From Odoribacter sp. AF15-53 (lineage in GTDB: Bacteria > Bacteroidota > Bacteroidia > Bacteroidales > Marinifilaceae), in contig NZ_QUHC01000001.1 in NCBI RefSeq assembly GCF_003479425.1, positions 62,001 through 126,000 of the forward strand: DNA of 64,000 nt, given 5' to 3'. The notes below the pieces were generated by a model. The model was given only the letters and a program-made list of their open reading frames with translations. It had not been told where the DNA came from and made no database searches. Made by a program: the position numbers and the translations under genes. Position 1 is the first letter of the stretch, and each line of letters starts with the position of its first letter. This document shows, piece after piece, positions 51,099 through 60,445 of this stretch.

Positions 51099-52302
51099 AA
51101 AATCGATATTAGTTTTTGGGGTAGGGGAATTGCAATGTTCTATTATAAACAGGGCTAAAGAGAAAGGTTTGTTTGTGGTGGGGATTGATCCATGTGCAGA
51201 TGCTTATGGCAAGGAACTGGTAGATGCTTTCGAAGTTGTTGATGGTCAGGATTATGAAAGAACTTTGGCGGTTGCTCGGAAATATAATGTAGCAGGTATA
51301 ATTACGGCGGCAACGGATAAGCCTTTGGTTATGATGGCTAGAGTGGCAAAAGAATTGAATTTAAAGTTTTATCCCGAGGATACGGCTATTATTTCCACTG
51401 ATAAGTTTCTAATGAAAGAGGCCTTTAGGAAAGGAAATATTCCATGTGCTAAAGGAAAACTTATATTTTCTGTTGATGAGATTGATGATTTCGTTTTTCC
51501 TGTAATATTGAAACCAAGAGATAATTCCGGAAGCAGAGGTGTTATCTTGTGTGATAATATTGATTCATTAAAAACTGCATTCGAGGAAACTATTCGGTAC
51601 ACAAAAAAAAGTTCTGTTTTAGTGGAAGAGTTTATAGAGGGGAAGGAATATAGTATTGAGAGTCTTCATTGGAATGGCAATACGGAAATTATTCAATTTA
51701 CGGAAAAAAGAACAACACCTTTTCCATATAATGTAGAGTTAGGACACATACAACCAGCGGATATTTCTTCAATAGATAAAGAAAAAATTAGGAAAATAAT
51801 AGAACAATTAGCTATTGTTTTGAAATTTGATAATTGTGCTTCCCATACAGAGTTAAAAATTAATAACAAAGGAATTTTTGTTATAGAAACAAGTCCGAGA
51901 TTGGGGGGAGATTATATAACTTCAATGCTGGTTCCTTTATCGACAGGGGTAAATATGGAAGATTTGTTAATTAATATTTCTTTGGGAAATAAAATATGTG
52001 TTTGTGATTGCAAACATCAATTTGATAAATTTTCTGGAGTTACTTTTATTGCGTTGTTAAAACAGGGGAAAATTACGCATATTAATGCTATTGAAATGAA
52101 TAGTAAAATAATGTCTTGTTCAAATGTGAAATTTTTTATATTTAAGTTGAAACAAGGGGATGAAATTGTAAAGATTACTAATAGTTTAGATCGTTATGGA
52201 CAAATTGTAATGCAAGAAAATAGTAGAGAAAAATTAATGGAAGCTTTGCAAAAAGGCAATGTGATTGTAAATAAGTGTGTTCAAATATTGAATAATAGAT
52301 AA
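51091..52302 (+). CDS. ATP-grasp ligase of unknown substrate
   Basis: This 403-residue ATP-grasp enzyme forms an amide or similar bond through an acyl-phosphate. The pre-grasp domain has ILVFGVGELQCSII and GIITAATDKP (about 1-100). The ATP-binding part has STDKFLMKEAF, FPVILKPRDNSGSRGV (the P-loop equivalent), VEEFIEGKEYSIE and the metal-binding FVIETSPRLGGDY. The AT-rich codon use matches the following genes. It could attach an amino acid or acid to the amino sugar. The start overlaps the aminotransferase, so the two are coupled. Confidence 0.85.
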   Translation: MTKKSILVFGVGELQCSIINRAKEKGLFVVGIDPCADAYGKELVDAFEVVDGQDYERTLAVARKYNVAGIITAATDKPLVMMARVAKELNLKFYPEDTAIISTDKFLMKEAFRKGNIPCAKGKLIFSVDEIDDFVFPVILKPRDNSGSRGVILCDNIDSLKTAFEETIRYTKKSSVLVEEFIEGKEYSIESLHWNGNTEIIQFTEKRTTPFPYNVELGHIQPADISSIDKEKIRKIIEQLAIVLKFDNCASHTELKINNKGIFVIETSPRLGGDYITSMLVPLSTGVNMEDLLINISLGNKICVCDCKHQFDKFSGVTFIALLKQGKITHINAIEMNSKIMSCSNVKFFIFKLKQGDEIVKITNSLDRYGQIVMQENSREKLMEALQKGNVIVNKCVQILNNR

Positions 52303-52307
52303 TTTTT

Positions 52308-52946
52308 GTGGAGAAATTAGTTATAATTGGGAGTGGAGAATATAGTCAACAGGTAGTTGATTATGCTCTTTCTACAAAAAAATTTCAGATAATAGGATTT
52401 ATCGATAATAATCGGAGTAAGGGAGAAGTTATCATAGGGTATCCAGTATTGGGAGGAGATGATTGTATTGGAGAGTTGTATAAGACAGGAGTATTTGATA
52501 GTATATTTATAGCTCTTGGATATTTGAATTTGCATACAAAAGAAAAATTATATAATTATTTGAAAGATGCAAATATCCCATTAGCTCAAATAATATCTCC
52601 AATGGCGATAGTGCATCCTACTGCTAAAATAGGAGAGGGGTGTTTGATTACAGAAGGGGTGATAGTAATGAAAAATGTTGTAATTAAAGATGATGTCTAT
52701 ATAGGTTCTGGTTCCTTAATAGGGCATGATTCTATAATAGGAGAGCATTCTTTTGTTGCGGGACGTGTTGCAATGGCAGGATTTGTTAATATTGGTAAGC
52801 GCAATTTTATTGGGGTAAACTCTTCTGTAGCAAATAATATAAAGGTATGTGATGATGTATGGATTTCTTTGGGAGCTATAATTGCGAAGAATTTAAAGTT
52901 GCCAGGGAAATATTTTGCGTCATCATTAAAATTGATAAAACTGTGA
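52308..52946 (+). CDS. NeuD/PglD-like acyltransferase (left-handed beta-helix)
   Basis: This 212-residue protein has a Rossmann-like N-terminal domain with VIIGSGEYSQQVVDYAL and IIGFIDNN (about 5-35), then hexapeptide repeats (about 95-205; HPTAKIGEGCLITEGVIV, KDDVYIGSGSLIGHDSIIGEHS). This is the PglD/PerB/NeuD plan of enzymes that N-acylate nucleotide-linked amino sugars. The start is a GTG at 52308, five bases past the previous gene; no ATG in the proper place is available. Its neighbours (aminotransferase upstream, acyl-carrier genes downstream) suggest that it may use an unusual acyl donor. That is inference. Confidence 0.85.
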   Translation: MEKLVIIGSGEYSQQVVDYALSTKKFQIIGFIDNNRSKGEVIIGYPVLGGDDCIGELYKTGVFDSIFIALGYLNLHTKEKLYNYLKDANIPLAQIISPMAIVHPTAKIGEGCLITEGVIVMKNVVIKDDVYIGSGSLIGHDSIIGEHSFVAGRVAMAGFVNIGKRNFIGVNSSVANNIKVCDDVWISLGAIIAKNLKLPGKYFASSLKLIKL

Positions 52947-52953
52947 TTTGTTT

Positions 52954-53889
52954 ATGATAAATGCATTTATGTTTCCTGGACAGGGCTGTCAAAAAGCAGG
53001 AATGGGGTTGGATCTTTATAATAATTTTGAAGAAGCGAGAGAATATTTTAAAAGAGCCGATGAGTTTCTTGGATGGAAGATATCAGAGGTTATGTTTTAT
53101 GGTTCTGAGACAGAATTAATGGAAACGAAAAATACACAGCCTGCAGTGTTCTTATATGAGGTTATTTTATCTTTAGTTCAAAAAGAAGTTTCCCCAGATG
53201 TTGTTGCAGGACATTCTTTGGGTGAATTTGCAGCGTTGGTTGTTAGTAAAACTATTTCTTTTGAAGATGGGTTAAATCTTGTTTTAAATAGGGCCTTAAT
53301 TGCACAAGAAGTTTGTGATCGATTTGATTCTGCAATGGGGGCTGTAATAGGTTTTTCTGATGAATATGTACGAGAAAGATTAAAAGTTATTTCAGAGGAG
53401 ACTAATGAACCTCTTTATATTGCAAATTATAATGGTCCAGGACAAATTGTGATTACGGGTTCTAAAAAAGGAGTTCGATTAGCGTGTAAAATGTTAAAAT
53501 CAGAAGGAGCGAAGAAAGCTGTACTTCTCGCAATTGGAGGTGCTTTTCATTCTCCATTTATGAATGCAGCTCAGATTGAATTAGGAAAAATTATTAAGAA
53601 TACAGAATTTTTTAAACCAGTTTGTCCTGTGATTCAATGTGTGGATGCAAAGGCTCATGTTGACCCGATACGAATAAAAGAAAATTTACTTAAACATATA
53701 ACTCATTCTGTTTTATGGGGTGAAATGGTTTATGAAATGTTGAAATATGGTGTTGATAATTTTTATGAAGTAGGAACAGATGATACTCTTCAAAAGATTG
53801 TTAAACGTATATGTCCAGATAAAAATGTAACTAGTATATTGTATTTGCCTTGTTATGCAGGCAAGATTAAAGATTATTCTATTAAATAA
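52954..53889 (+). CDS. Malonyl-CoA:acyl carrier protein transacylase (FabD-like)
   Basis: This 311-residue enzyme loads malonyl groups onto an acyl carrier protein. The start is ATG 52954 (MINAFMFPGQG). The nucleophile is Ser88 in AGHSLGE, and GGAFHSPFM carries the catalytic His. FPGQGCQKAGMG and the Arg in NRALIAQ complete the family pattern. Its codon use is AT-rich like the locus and unlike the chromosomal genes, so it is probably not the housekeeping FabD but a dedicated copy. It is followed after 22 bases by its likely partner, the acyl carrier protein. Confidence 0.88.
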   Translation: MINAFMFPGQGCQKAGMGLDLYNNFEEAREYFKRADEFLGWKISEVMFYGSETELMETKNTQPAVFLYEVILSLVQKEVSPDVVAGHSLGEFAALVVSKTISFEDGLNLVLNRALIAQEVCDRFDSAMGAVIGFSDEYVRERLKVISEETNEPLYIANYNGPGQIVITGSKKGVRLACKMLKSEGAKKAVLLAIGGAFHSPFMNAAQIELGKIIKNTEFFKPVCPVIQCVDAKAHVDPIRIKENLLKHITHSVLWGEMVYEMLKYGVDNFYEVGTDDTLQKIVKRICPDKNVTSILYLPCYAGKIKDYSIK

Positions 53890-53911
53890 ATAATGCTATA
53901 AATTTGAATGT

Positions 53912-54139
53912 ATGGAATTAAATGATTTTGTAAAAAAAATTGCTGCAGAGTTTGATGAAACTCCAGTTGAGAAATTTTCAGCTTCTGTAAAATTTAAAGA
54001 TTTAGAAGAATGGGGGTCTTTAACAGCTTTGTCAATTATTTCTATGATTGATGAAGAATTTGACAAGAAAATCACAGGTGAGGATTTAAGGTCATGCGGG
54101 ACAATAGAGGAATTGTATAACTTGGTGTTGGCAAAATGA
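53912..54139 (+). CDS. Acyl carrier protein
   Basis: This 75-residue carrier protein would hold intermediates on a phosphopantetheine arm at Ser36 (EEWGSLTAL, in place of the usual DSL, with Gly before the Ser). The four-helix pattern and acidic composition (MIDEEFDKKITGEDL) fit ACPs. It overlaps the next gene by four bases (ATGA), so it is translationally coupled to the ketoreductase. It lies between malonyltransferase and reductase, which indicates a dedicated carrier. Confidence 0.88.
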   Translation: MELNDFVKKIAAEFDETPVEKFSASVKFKDLEEWGSLTALSIISMIDEEFDKKITGEDLRSCGTIEELYNLVLAK

Positions 54140-54894
54140 CTATGTATAATCCATTTTCTTTGGATGGTAAAGTAATATTAGTTACGGGAGCTTCTTCTGG
54201 AATTGGGAGAGGTATTGCTATTGAATGTTCAAAGATGGGTGCAAAGATAATTCTTTGTGCCCGTGATTTGAAGCGACTGACAGAAACCTATAATTTATTA
54301 GAAGGTCAGCATCATATTATTATGCAAGCGGATTTATCTCGACAATCTGATATAGAGAATTTGGTTAAAGACTTACCTTCTATAAATGGAATTGTGCATT
54401 GTGCAGGAATTTTGGAAATTATACCTGTAAAGTATATAAATAGTAATGTTTTTGATAAAATATTTAATATAAATACATTGGCGCCAATTTTACTTACTGC
54501 CCAAACAGTGAAACTGAGAAAATTATTGTCGAACTCATCTATCGTTTTTATTTCTTCAATTTCAGGAATTTCTATAGCTAATGTAGGAGAAGCAGTATAT
54601 TCTGCTTCTAAAGGAGCGATTTCCGGTTTTGTAAAAGCTGCAGCATTAGAACTAGCTAATCGAAATATTAGAGTGAATAGTATCAATCCATATCAAGTTC
54701 CATCAAACTTATTAAATAAGTTTACTGAGGTTTTTACAGAGGTAAATATGGAGAGTACATTAGAGAAAATCCCTTTAAAGAGAGTGGGCAAGCCAGAAGA
54801 TATTGCTTATGGTGCTATATATTTGTTATCTAATGCTTCAAGTTGGGTTACCGGTTCTAATTTGGTTATTGATGGTGGTTTTACATTATTGTGA
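54136..54894 (+). CDS. SDR-family 3-oxoacyl-ACP reductase (FabG-like)
   Basis: This 252-residue short-chain dehydrogenase has VTGASSGIGRG (cofactor binding, about 18-28), the NAG equivalent HCAG, the catalytic Ser in FISSISG and the YSASK motif (Tyr and Lys). The C-terminal AYGAIYLLSNASSWVTGSNLVIDGGF is the family end. It probably reduces a beta-ketoacyl-ACP made by the ketosynthase downstream. A second ATG at 54142 is an alternative start. It overlaps the acyl carrier protein gene by four bases and is seven bases upstream of the ketosynthase gene. Confidence 0.9.
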   Translation: MTMYNPFSLDGKVILVTGASSGIGRGIAIECSKMGAKIILCARDLKRLTETYNLLEGQHHIIMQADLSRQSDIENLVKDLPSINGIVHCAGILEIIPVKYINSNVFDKIFNINTLAPILLTAQTVKLRKLLSNSSIVFISSISGISIANVGEAVYSASKGAISGFVKAAALELANRNIRVNSINPYQVPSNLLNKFTEVFTEVNMESTLEKIPLKRVGKPEDIAYGAIYLLSNASSWVTGSNLVIDGGFTLL

Positions 54895-54901
54895 GATATA
54901 G

Positions 54902-55903
54902 ATGAAAGCGTATATAAAAAAAATAGAATATTATTTGCCAGAGAGTGTATTGACAAATGCGCAAATAGTAGAGAAATTTCCAGAATGGACTATTGAAAAA
55001 ATTGAAAATAAGATAGGTATACGTACGCGTCATGTTGTAAAAGAAGATGAAACAGCTTCTGATTTAGCTTGTCAAGCTGTAGAGAAATTATTTACTGGGA
55101 GTTCATTTGCAAAAGAAAGTGTTGATTGTTTGATTTTTTGTTCTCAAAGTCCAGATTATATATTACCAAGTACGGCTTGTATTTTGCAAAAGCGTTTAGG
55201 GCTTCTTGATTCCATAGCAGCGTATGATGTAAATTTAGGCTGCTCTGGTTGGATTTATGGAATATCAATAGCGAAGGGATTGGTATGTAGTGGTATTAGT
55301 AAAAATGTATTGTTGGTAACCGCTGAAACCTATTCCAAGTATCTTCATCCACAAGATAAAGGTAATAGGACTATATTTGGAGATGGAGCTGCGGCAACTT
55401 TAATTAGTGATAATGGAATTGCAGAAATAGGAAATTTTGTTTTTGGAACAGATGGGGCAGGAGCGGAGAATTTGATAGTAAAATGTGGGGGGGCAAGAAA
55501 TCGTTATCCGTTAAACGATTTGTCTTTTGATGATTTTGGTAATCCCAAATCATCAGATTATTTGTATATGGATGGAGCATCGATATTGAACTATACGTTG
55601 GATAGAATTCCGACCTTGGTTTATGATGTATTACAGAAAAATGATATAGGAATAGAAGATATTGATTTACATATATATCATCAAGCAAATAGATATATTG
55701 CAAATTTGCAAAGGCGAAAATTGAAAATAGATGTAGAGAAATATTATCATTGTTATGAAGAATGTGGAAATACTGTTTCATCAACAATTCCAATTGCAAT
55801 TTTTGAAGCATTGAAAGATGGTTCTATTCAAAAAGGTTATAAAGTGTTATCTGTGGCTCAAGGTTTAGGTTATTCTTGGGGAGGCTGTGTATTGACATTT
55901 TGA
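54902..55903 (+). CDS. 3-oxoacyl-ACP synthase III (FabH-like ketosynthase)
   Basis: This 333-residue condensing enzyme joins an acyl-CoA starter with malonyl-ACP. The complete triad is visible: Cys114 (LGCSGWIYG), His260 (HQANRYI) and Asn290 (GNTVSSTIPIA). CSQSPDYILPSTA and FGDGAAATLISD are further FabH signatures. With acetyl-CoA as starter the product would be acetoacetyl-ACP. The locus has no dehydratase or enoyl reductase, so extension beyond the 3-hydroxyacyl stage is not expected. The gene is in the AT-rich style of its neighbours. Confidence 0.92.
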   Translation: MKAYIKKIEYYLPESVLTNAQIVEKFPEWTIEKIENKIGIRTRHVVKEDETASDLACQAVEKLFTGSSFAKESVDCLIFCSQSPDYILPSTACILQKRLGLLDSIAAYDVNLGCSGWIYGISIAKGLVCSGISKNVLLVTAETYSKYLHPQDKGNRTIFGDGAAATLISDNGIAEIGNFVFGTDGAGAENLIVKCGGARNRYPLNDLSFDDFGNPKSSDYLYMDGASILNYTLDRIPTLVYDVLQKNDIGIEDIDLHIYHQANRYIANLQRRKLKIDVEKYYHCYEECGNTVSSTIPIAIFEALKDGSIQKGYKVLSVAQGLGYSWGGCVLTF

Positions 55904-55923
55904 ATTAATTAAATAGTTTGTAT

Positions 55924-56685
55924 ATGTCTACGAATAGGGTTGAATATTTATTTGATTATTTTACGTTGACTAATTATAAATCACTATTAGAATTAGCTCT
56001 CGAAAAAGGTTTTTGTTTTATCGTATTTACAGATAATTTTTTAGCCGATAGAAAAGATATTTTGTGGAGGCATGATGTAGAGTTTTCTCCAGATATAGCA
56101 TTAAAAATGGCTCAAATAGAACATGATTTAGGTGTGAAAGCAACTTATTTTTTTCAAATTCATAGTGAATTTTACAATATATTTGATTGTTATTTTAGTG
56201 ACATTTTGAAGAAAATAAAATTATTGGGGCATGAAGTAGGACTCCATTTTGATGCACATTATTATGGTGTCAAAACAGAAAATGAATTAACGAGGTTTAT
56301 TGAATTAGATAAAAATTATTTTGAACAGGTTTTTGATTGTCATTTGAGTGTTTTTTCATTTCACAATACCAATTCGTTTATTCTTAAATGTGAAGATTAC
56401 GAATATGGAGGATTGGTAAATGTCTATTCTAAATATTTTAAAGAGCGATTTAGATATTGTGCTGATAGTACTGGATATTGGAGATATGAAGTTTTGGACG
56501 AACTACTAAAAGATAGTAGTGTAAGACATTTGCAGGTTCTTACTCATGATGCAATGTGGAGTACGGAGGTATTATCACCAAGAAAGCGGGTGATGAAAAG
56601 TATTCAAGATAATGCAGATCGGATAAAGAGACAATATGATGATTTACTTCCAATGTTAGGAGCAAAAAATATTGATGACGAATGA
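55924..56685 (+). CDS. Polysaccharide deacetylase-like protein
   Basis: The start is ATG 55924 (MSTNRVEYLF), giving 253 residues without a signal peptide, so it is cytosolic. RHDVEFSPDIALKMAQIE has the HD pair of NodB-like deacetylases, and KATYFFQIHSE, LGHEVGLHFDAH and SFHNTNSF follow in the usual order. It may deacetylate a precursor sugar or lipid-linked oligosaccharide, for instance to free an amine before acylation. The frame extends two codons upstream to a TTG. It overlaps the flippase gene by four bases. Confidence 0.75.
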   Translation: MSTNRVEYLFDYFTLTNYKSLLELALEKGFCFIVFTDNFLADRKDILWRHDVEFSPDIALKMAQIEHDLGVKATYFFQIHSEFYNIFDCYFSDILKKIKLLGHEVGLHFDAHYYGVKTENELTRFIELDKNYFEQVFDCHLSVFSFHNTNSFILKCEDYEYGGLVNVYSKYFKERFRYCADSTGYWRYEVLDELLKDSSVRHLQVLTHDAMWSTEVLSPRKRVMKSIQDNADRIKRQYDDLLPMLGAKNIDDE

Positions 56686-58205
56686 ATTCATCAAATAGGA
56701 TAATTGTAAATACAGGAATACTCTATGGCCAGTTGTTAATTCAGCTGGTTTTAGGGTTAATTACGACTCGTTTTGTATTAAAGGCTTTAGGGGAAGTTGA
56801 TTATGGTATTTATATGCTAGTTGCAGGGATTGTTACGATGTTAAGTGTAGTTAATTCTAGTATGATAAATACTTCTATGAGATATATAGCTTATTGTTTG
56901 GGACAAGGGGATATTGGTGTCGTAAAAAAGATGTTTAATACAACACTTTACATCCATATAATTGTTGGAGTGTTTGTTATTTTATTGATGGAAATTGGAG
57001 GGTGGATAATGTTTGAATATGTGTTGAATATTCCTGCGGATAAAATTTTTGAAGCAAAAATAGTATACCAGTTTATGGTTATTACAACTTTTATTTCAAT
57101 AATTTCAGTTCCTTATGATGCCGTGATGAATGCTCATGAACATATTCTTATTTTGTCTATTATAGATATCTTGGGATTTATATTGAATTTATTACTAGCT
57201 ATTTATTTGTTGTATGCAGATAAATTTTTGTTAATTCAATATGGTTTTTGTATGTTTTTAATTCAGGTTTTGCTGAGGTTTGTGAAACAACAAATAAGTA
57301 AGAAAAAATATGAAGAATGTAGGTTAGATTTTAAAAAAGAGATTGATCGTACATTGATAAAAGAAATATTAACATTTACAGGTTGGAATTTATTTGGGAT
57401 GATTGCTGCTTTATTTGTAGGGCAATTAAGGGGAATATTCTTGAATTTCTTTTTTGGTGTGAAATTGAATGCTGCAGAGGGATTAGGTAAACAAGTTAAT
57501 GCTGCAATTAATAAATTATCTACGGGAATAACTAAAGCAATTACGCCTCAACTTAATAAAAGTGAAGGTGCTGGGAATCGTGAGTATGTATTAAAAATAA
57601 CAAATACAGGAATAAAATACACAACATTAATGTTTGCGTTAGTGGCAATACCTTTCATATTAGAGTGTCGTTATTTTTTGAGTTTATGGTTAGGAGAGGT
57701 TCCCATTTATACAGTAATTTTTTGTCAAATTATATTATTGCAGCAATTAGTAGATAAATTTACTTGGCAGATAGGAAATGCTATTCGCGCAGTGGGAATT
57801 ATTCGAAATTATCAGTTGGCAGAAGGATGTTTGTTTTTATTGGGAATTCCTATTGGTTGGAGTGTATTATACATAAGTGGAAAACCAATTTCAATTTTTA
57901 TTGTTGAGCTAATTATATTTTTTTTAGTTTCTGGAATTCGAATTTTTTACGGTAAAAAGATAGTAGGATTAGATATATCTATTTTTATTAAAAGTACAAT
58001 TTGTCCTATATTGTTTCCGATGTTGTTAGCTTTTGCATTGGCTTATATTGTTCATTTATTGCCAATAGAGGATGTTGCTAGAGTTTTTGCAGTATTTAGT
58101 GTTTTTGTAGGTGTTTTTTCTTTATTGTTTTATTGTTGGGGTATGTCTAAAGAAGAAAAATTTTTTTTAAGGAACATGATTGTTAATTGTGTTCTTAGAA
58201 AGTGA
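56682..58205 (+). CDS. wzx: Wzx-type polysaccharide flippase
   Basis: This 507-residue inner-membrane protein has about 12-14 membrane segments and almost no long soluble part. It belongs to the MATE/MOP-flippase superfamily and carries lipid-linked repeat units to the periplasm. The N-terminus (GILYGQLLIQLVLGLITTRFVLKALG in segments) has the usual RxxLKALGxxDYGIY pattern. The locus-specific sequence makes precise assignment of the substrate impossible. It starts within the stop of the previous gene (ATGA). Confidence 0.87.
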   Translation: MNSSNRIIVNTGILYGQLLIQLVLGLITTRFVLKALGEVDYGIYMLVAGIVTMLSVVNSSMINTSMRYIAYCLGQGDIGVVKKMFNTTLYIHIIVGVFVILLMEIGGWIMFEYVLNIPADKIFEAKIVYQFMVITTFISIISVPYDAVMNAHEHILILSIIDILGFILNLLLAIYLLYADKFLLIQYGFCMFLIQVLLRFVKQQISKKKYEECRLDFKKEIDRTLIKEILTFTGWNLFGMIAALFVGQLRGIFLNFFFGVKLNAAEGLGKQVNAAINKLSTGITKAITPQLNKSEGAGNREYVLKITNTGIKYTTLMFALVAIPFILECRYFLSLWLGEVPIYTVIFCQIILLQQLVDKFTWQIGNAIRAVGIIRNYQLAEGCLFLLGIPIGWSVLYISGKPISIFIVELIIFFLVSGIRIFYGKKIVGLDISIFIKSTICPILFPMLLAFALAYIVHLLPIEDVARVFAVFSVFVGVFSLLFYCWGMSKEEKFFLRNMIVNCVLRK

Positions 58206-58233
58206 GGATGAGCTATTATTAAATATATTATAT

Positions 58234-59526
58234 ATGAAAGTAGTAATAATAACACACTTTTCAAATTCACTGGTTCGAGCATGTTTGCCTATTTCTCGTT
58301 TGAAATTAGATAATTGGATTCGTGCAATAGTTGGACAAAAATCAAATCGCTTTGATAAAGATTTTGCACCTTGGATAACAGTCTTAATAAATGAATTGAG
58401 AAAGAAAAAAAATTTAGAGCTTCATGTAATAGCTCCTTATATGGGGTTAAGAAATGATATATGTGAATTTTGTAAAGAGGGGGTGCATTATCATTTTTTT
58501 AATTGTAGCTTATCATCATATTATTTAGAAAGTTTGATGCTTTTGTTGAAAAAGGATTTTATGATTCTTAAGTATAAAAAAAATCGTAAAATCATAAAGA
58601 AGTTTGTTCGAGATATTCGGCCAGATATTATAAATTTGTATGGAGCAGAAAATCCTTATTATGCATGTTCTGTTTTAGATATAAATGATGTTCCCATAAT
58701 TTCATCATGTCAAACAGTATATTCTAATCCCCAACGTATTAAATCAGAACCAGTTTCTAAACGTAGATGGGAAATGGAAGAGCAAATATTTAAACATGTG
58801 AAATATTTTGGAGTTTCGTGTGACCTATATGATCAATTGGTGAAGAAGGTAAATCCTCATGCATTGACTTTTTTTCATCGCTTTCCAGCAATGGATATTC
58901 CTGAAATAGAAGAAAGAATAAAAGAATTTGATTTTGTGAATTTTGCCGCAAATCATTGTGATAAGAAAGGATCATTTGATTCTATATTGGCTTTAAATAT
59001 AGTGAAACAGAAATATCCTAATGTAATTTTGAATATTGCAGGAGGATGTGCTCCTAGCGTAAAAAATGAAATGTTGCAATTAATAGAAAGATTTGAATTG
59101 CAAAATAATGTTGTATTTACAGATTACTTCTCTCAACATATAGATTTATTGAATCATGTGAAGAAGGCTTGGTATGCAGTATTACCTGTTAAATTAGATG
59201 TAATATCTGGGACTATATTGCAGGCAATGAAATTGGGATTGCCTGTTGTAACTAATATTACGAGTGGGACTCCTAGTTTAAATTTGAAAGAACAATGTGT
59301 TTTATTAGCAGAGCCTAATAATATTCAAGATTTAGCAGATAAAATGATTCAATTATTGGATTCTTCTATTTTAGCAAATGAATTGAAAAAAAATGCACGA
59401 GAATATTATAATGCATATTCTGATAATGAGGCAATTGTAGATAGATTAGTTCAAATATATCAAGTGATTATAGACCATCATTGTTATAATCGAGCAATAC
59501 CAAAACAATTTTTATTTAAATATTAG
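58234..59526 (+). CDS. Glycosyltransferase (GT-B, GT4-like)
   Basis: The start MKVVIITHFSNS at 58234 gives 430 residues; the frame extends 18 codons upstream into the flippase gene, with no family support. The N-terminal half has LRPDIINLYGAENP-like (VRDIRPDIINLYGAENP), the usual acceptor domain end. The C-terminal half has ILNIAGGCAPSVKNEM, VVFTDYF and the donor-binding segment VISGTILQAMKLGLPVVTNITSGTPSL, the GT4-type motif. It adds a sugar to the lipid-linked repeat unit. Confidence 0.85.
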   Translation: MKVVIITHFSNSLVRACLPISRLKLDNWIRAIVGQKSNRFDKDFAPWITVLINELRKKKNLELHVIAPYMGLRNDICEFCKEGVHYHFFNCSLSSYYLESLMLLLKKDFMILKYKKNRKIIKKFVRDIRPDIINLYGAENPYYACSVLDINDVPIISSCQTVYSNPQRIKSEPVSKRRWEMEEQIFKHVKYFGVSCDLYDQLVKKVNPHALTFFHRFPAMDIPEIEERIKEFDFVNFAANHCDKKGSFDSILALNIVKQKYPNVILNIAGGCAPSVKNEMLQLIERFELQNNVVFTDYFSQHIDLLNHVKKAWYAVLPVKLDVISGTILQAMKLGLPVVTNITSGTPSLNLKEQCVLLAEPNNIQDLADKMIQLLDSSILANELKKNAREYYNAYSDNEAIVDRLVQIYQVIIDHHCYNRAIPKQFLFKY

Positions 59527-59530
59527 ACTA

Positions 59531-60445
59531 ATGGAGAAGCATGTAGAGATATCAAAAATTATAGATTTTTTGAGAGAAAATGTACATAAGGTATATGGAA
59601 TTTGTAATAATATAACTGTTTCTTGTCTTAGTGATATAGAACATGTAAATGAAAATACGTTAGATTGGATTAGTCCTCATCGGAAAAATAAATTAGATAT
59701 AGCAGAGAAGTCCAAGGCTTTAGTGATTGTAGTTGGAGAAGATATTGGATATTCTGATAAGTTAGAGAGTCAAGGTAAAGTTATTATTGTGGTCGATGAT
59801 GCAAAAAAAGCTCTTGCAAAAGTAGCCAATGAATTTTGGATAGAAGCTAAAACGGCGTTTGTTCACCCTGCTGCTAATATAGATAAGGAAGCAAGGGTTG
59901 ATTCATCTGTATACATAGGTGCAGGATGTGCGATAGGAAAATGTTCAATAGGTTCTAACACGGTGATTCATCCCAATGTTACTATTTATGATGGTGTTAC
60001 AATTGGGAAAAATTGTATAATTCATTCGGGGGTCGTTATAGGAACAGATGGGTTAGGGTGTCAGCGAGAAATTGATGGTTCTTTAGTTAAATTTCCACAT
60101 TTTGGTGGTGTTATTATTGGTAATGATGTTGAAATAGGTGCGAATTCCCAGATAGCTAGGGGAGCTTTAAGTGATACGATAATAGGAGATGGCTGTAAAA
60201 TTAATGGTTTGTGTTTTATTGCACATAATTGTATTTTAGGAAAAAATGTATGGATTACAGGAGACACAATGCTTGCAGGATCTGTAAAAGTTGAAGATAA
60301 TGTAACAATATTTTCTAAAGTAATCGTAAGAGAACAAGTTTGTATTGGTATGTCTTCTATTGTAGGAATGGGATCTGTTGTAACAAAAAGTATCCCTGCA
60401 AATGAAATGTGGTTAGGTGTTCCTGCGAAAAGAATAGAAAAATGA
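59531..60445 (+). CDS. LpxD-like N-acyltransferase (left-handed beta-helix)
   Basis: This 304-residue protein has the LpxD plan: an N-terminal uridine-binding-like domain (about 1-105) and hexapeptide repeats (about 110-300; HPAANIDKEARVDSSVYIGAG, HPNVTIYDGVTIGKNC). Family features remain: FPHFGGVIIGNDVEIGANSQIARGA and the catalytic His in CFIAHNCILG. LpxD enzymes use 3-hydroxyacyl-ACP donors, which fits the acyl-carrier genes of this locus. LpxD proper is in the chromosomal lipid A pathway, so this copy is probably for capsule sugar. The stop overlaps the next gene by four bases. Confidence 0.85.
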   Translation: MEKHVEISKIIDFLRENVHKVYGICNNITVSCLSDIEHVNENTLDWISPHRKNKLDIAEKSKALVIVVGEDIGYSDKLESQGKVIIVVDDAKKALAKVANEFWIEAKTAFVHPAANIDKEARVDSSVYIGAGCAIGKCSIGSNTVIHPNVTIYDGVTIGKNCIIHSGVVIGTDGLGCQREIDGSLVKFPHFGGVIIGNDVEIGANSQIARGALSDTIIGDGCKINGLCFIAHNCILGKNVWITGDTMLAGSVKVEDNVTIFSKVIVREQVCIGMSSIVGMGSVVTKSIPANEMWLGVPAKRIEK

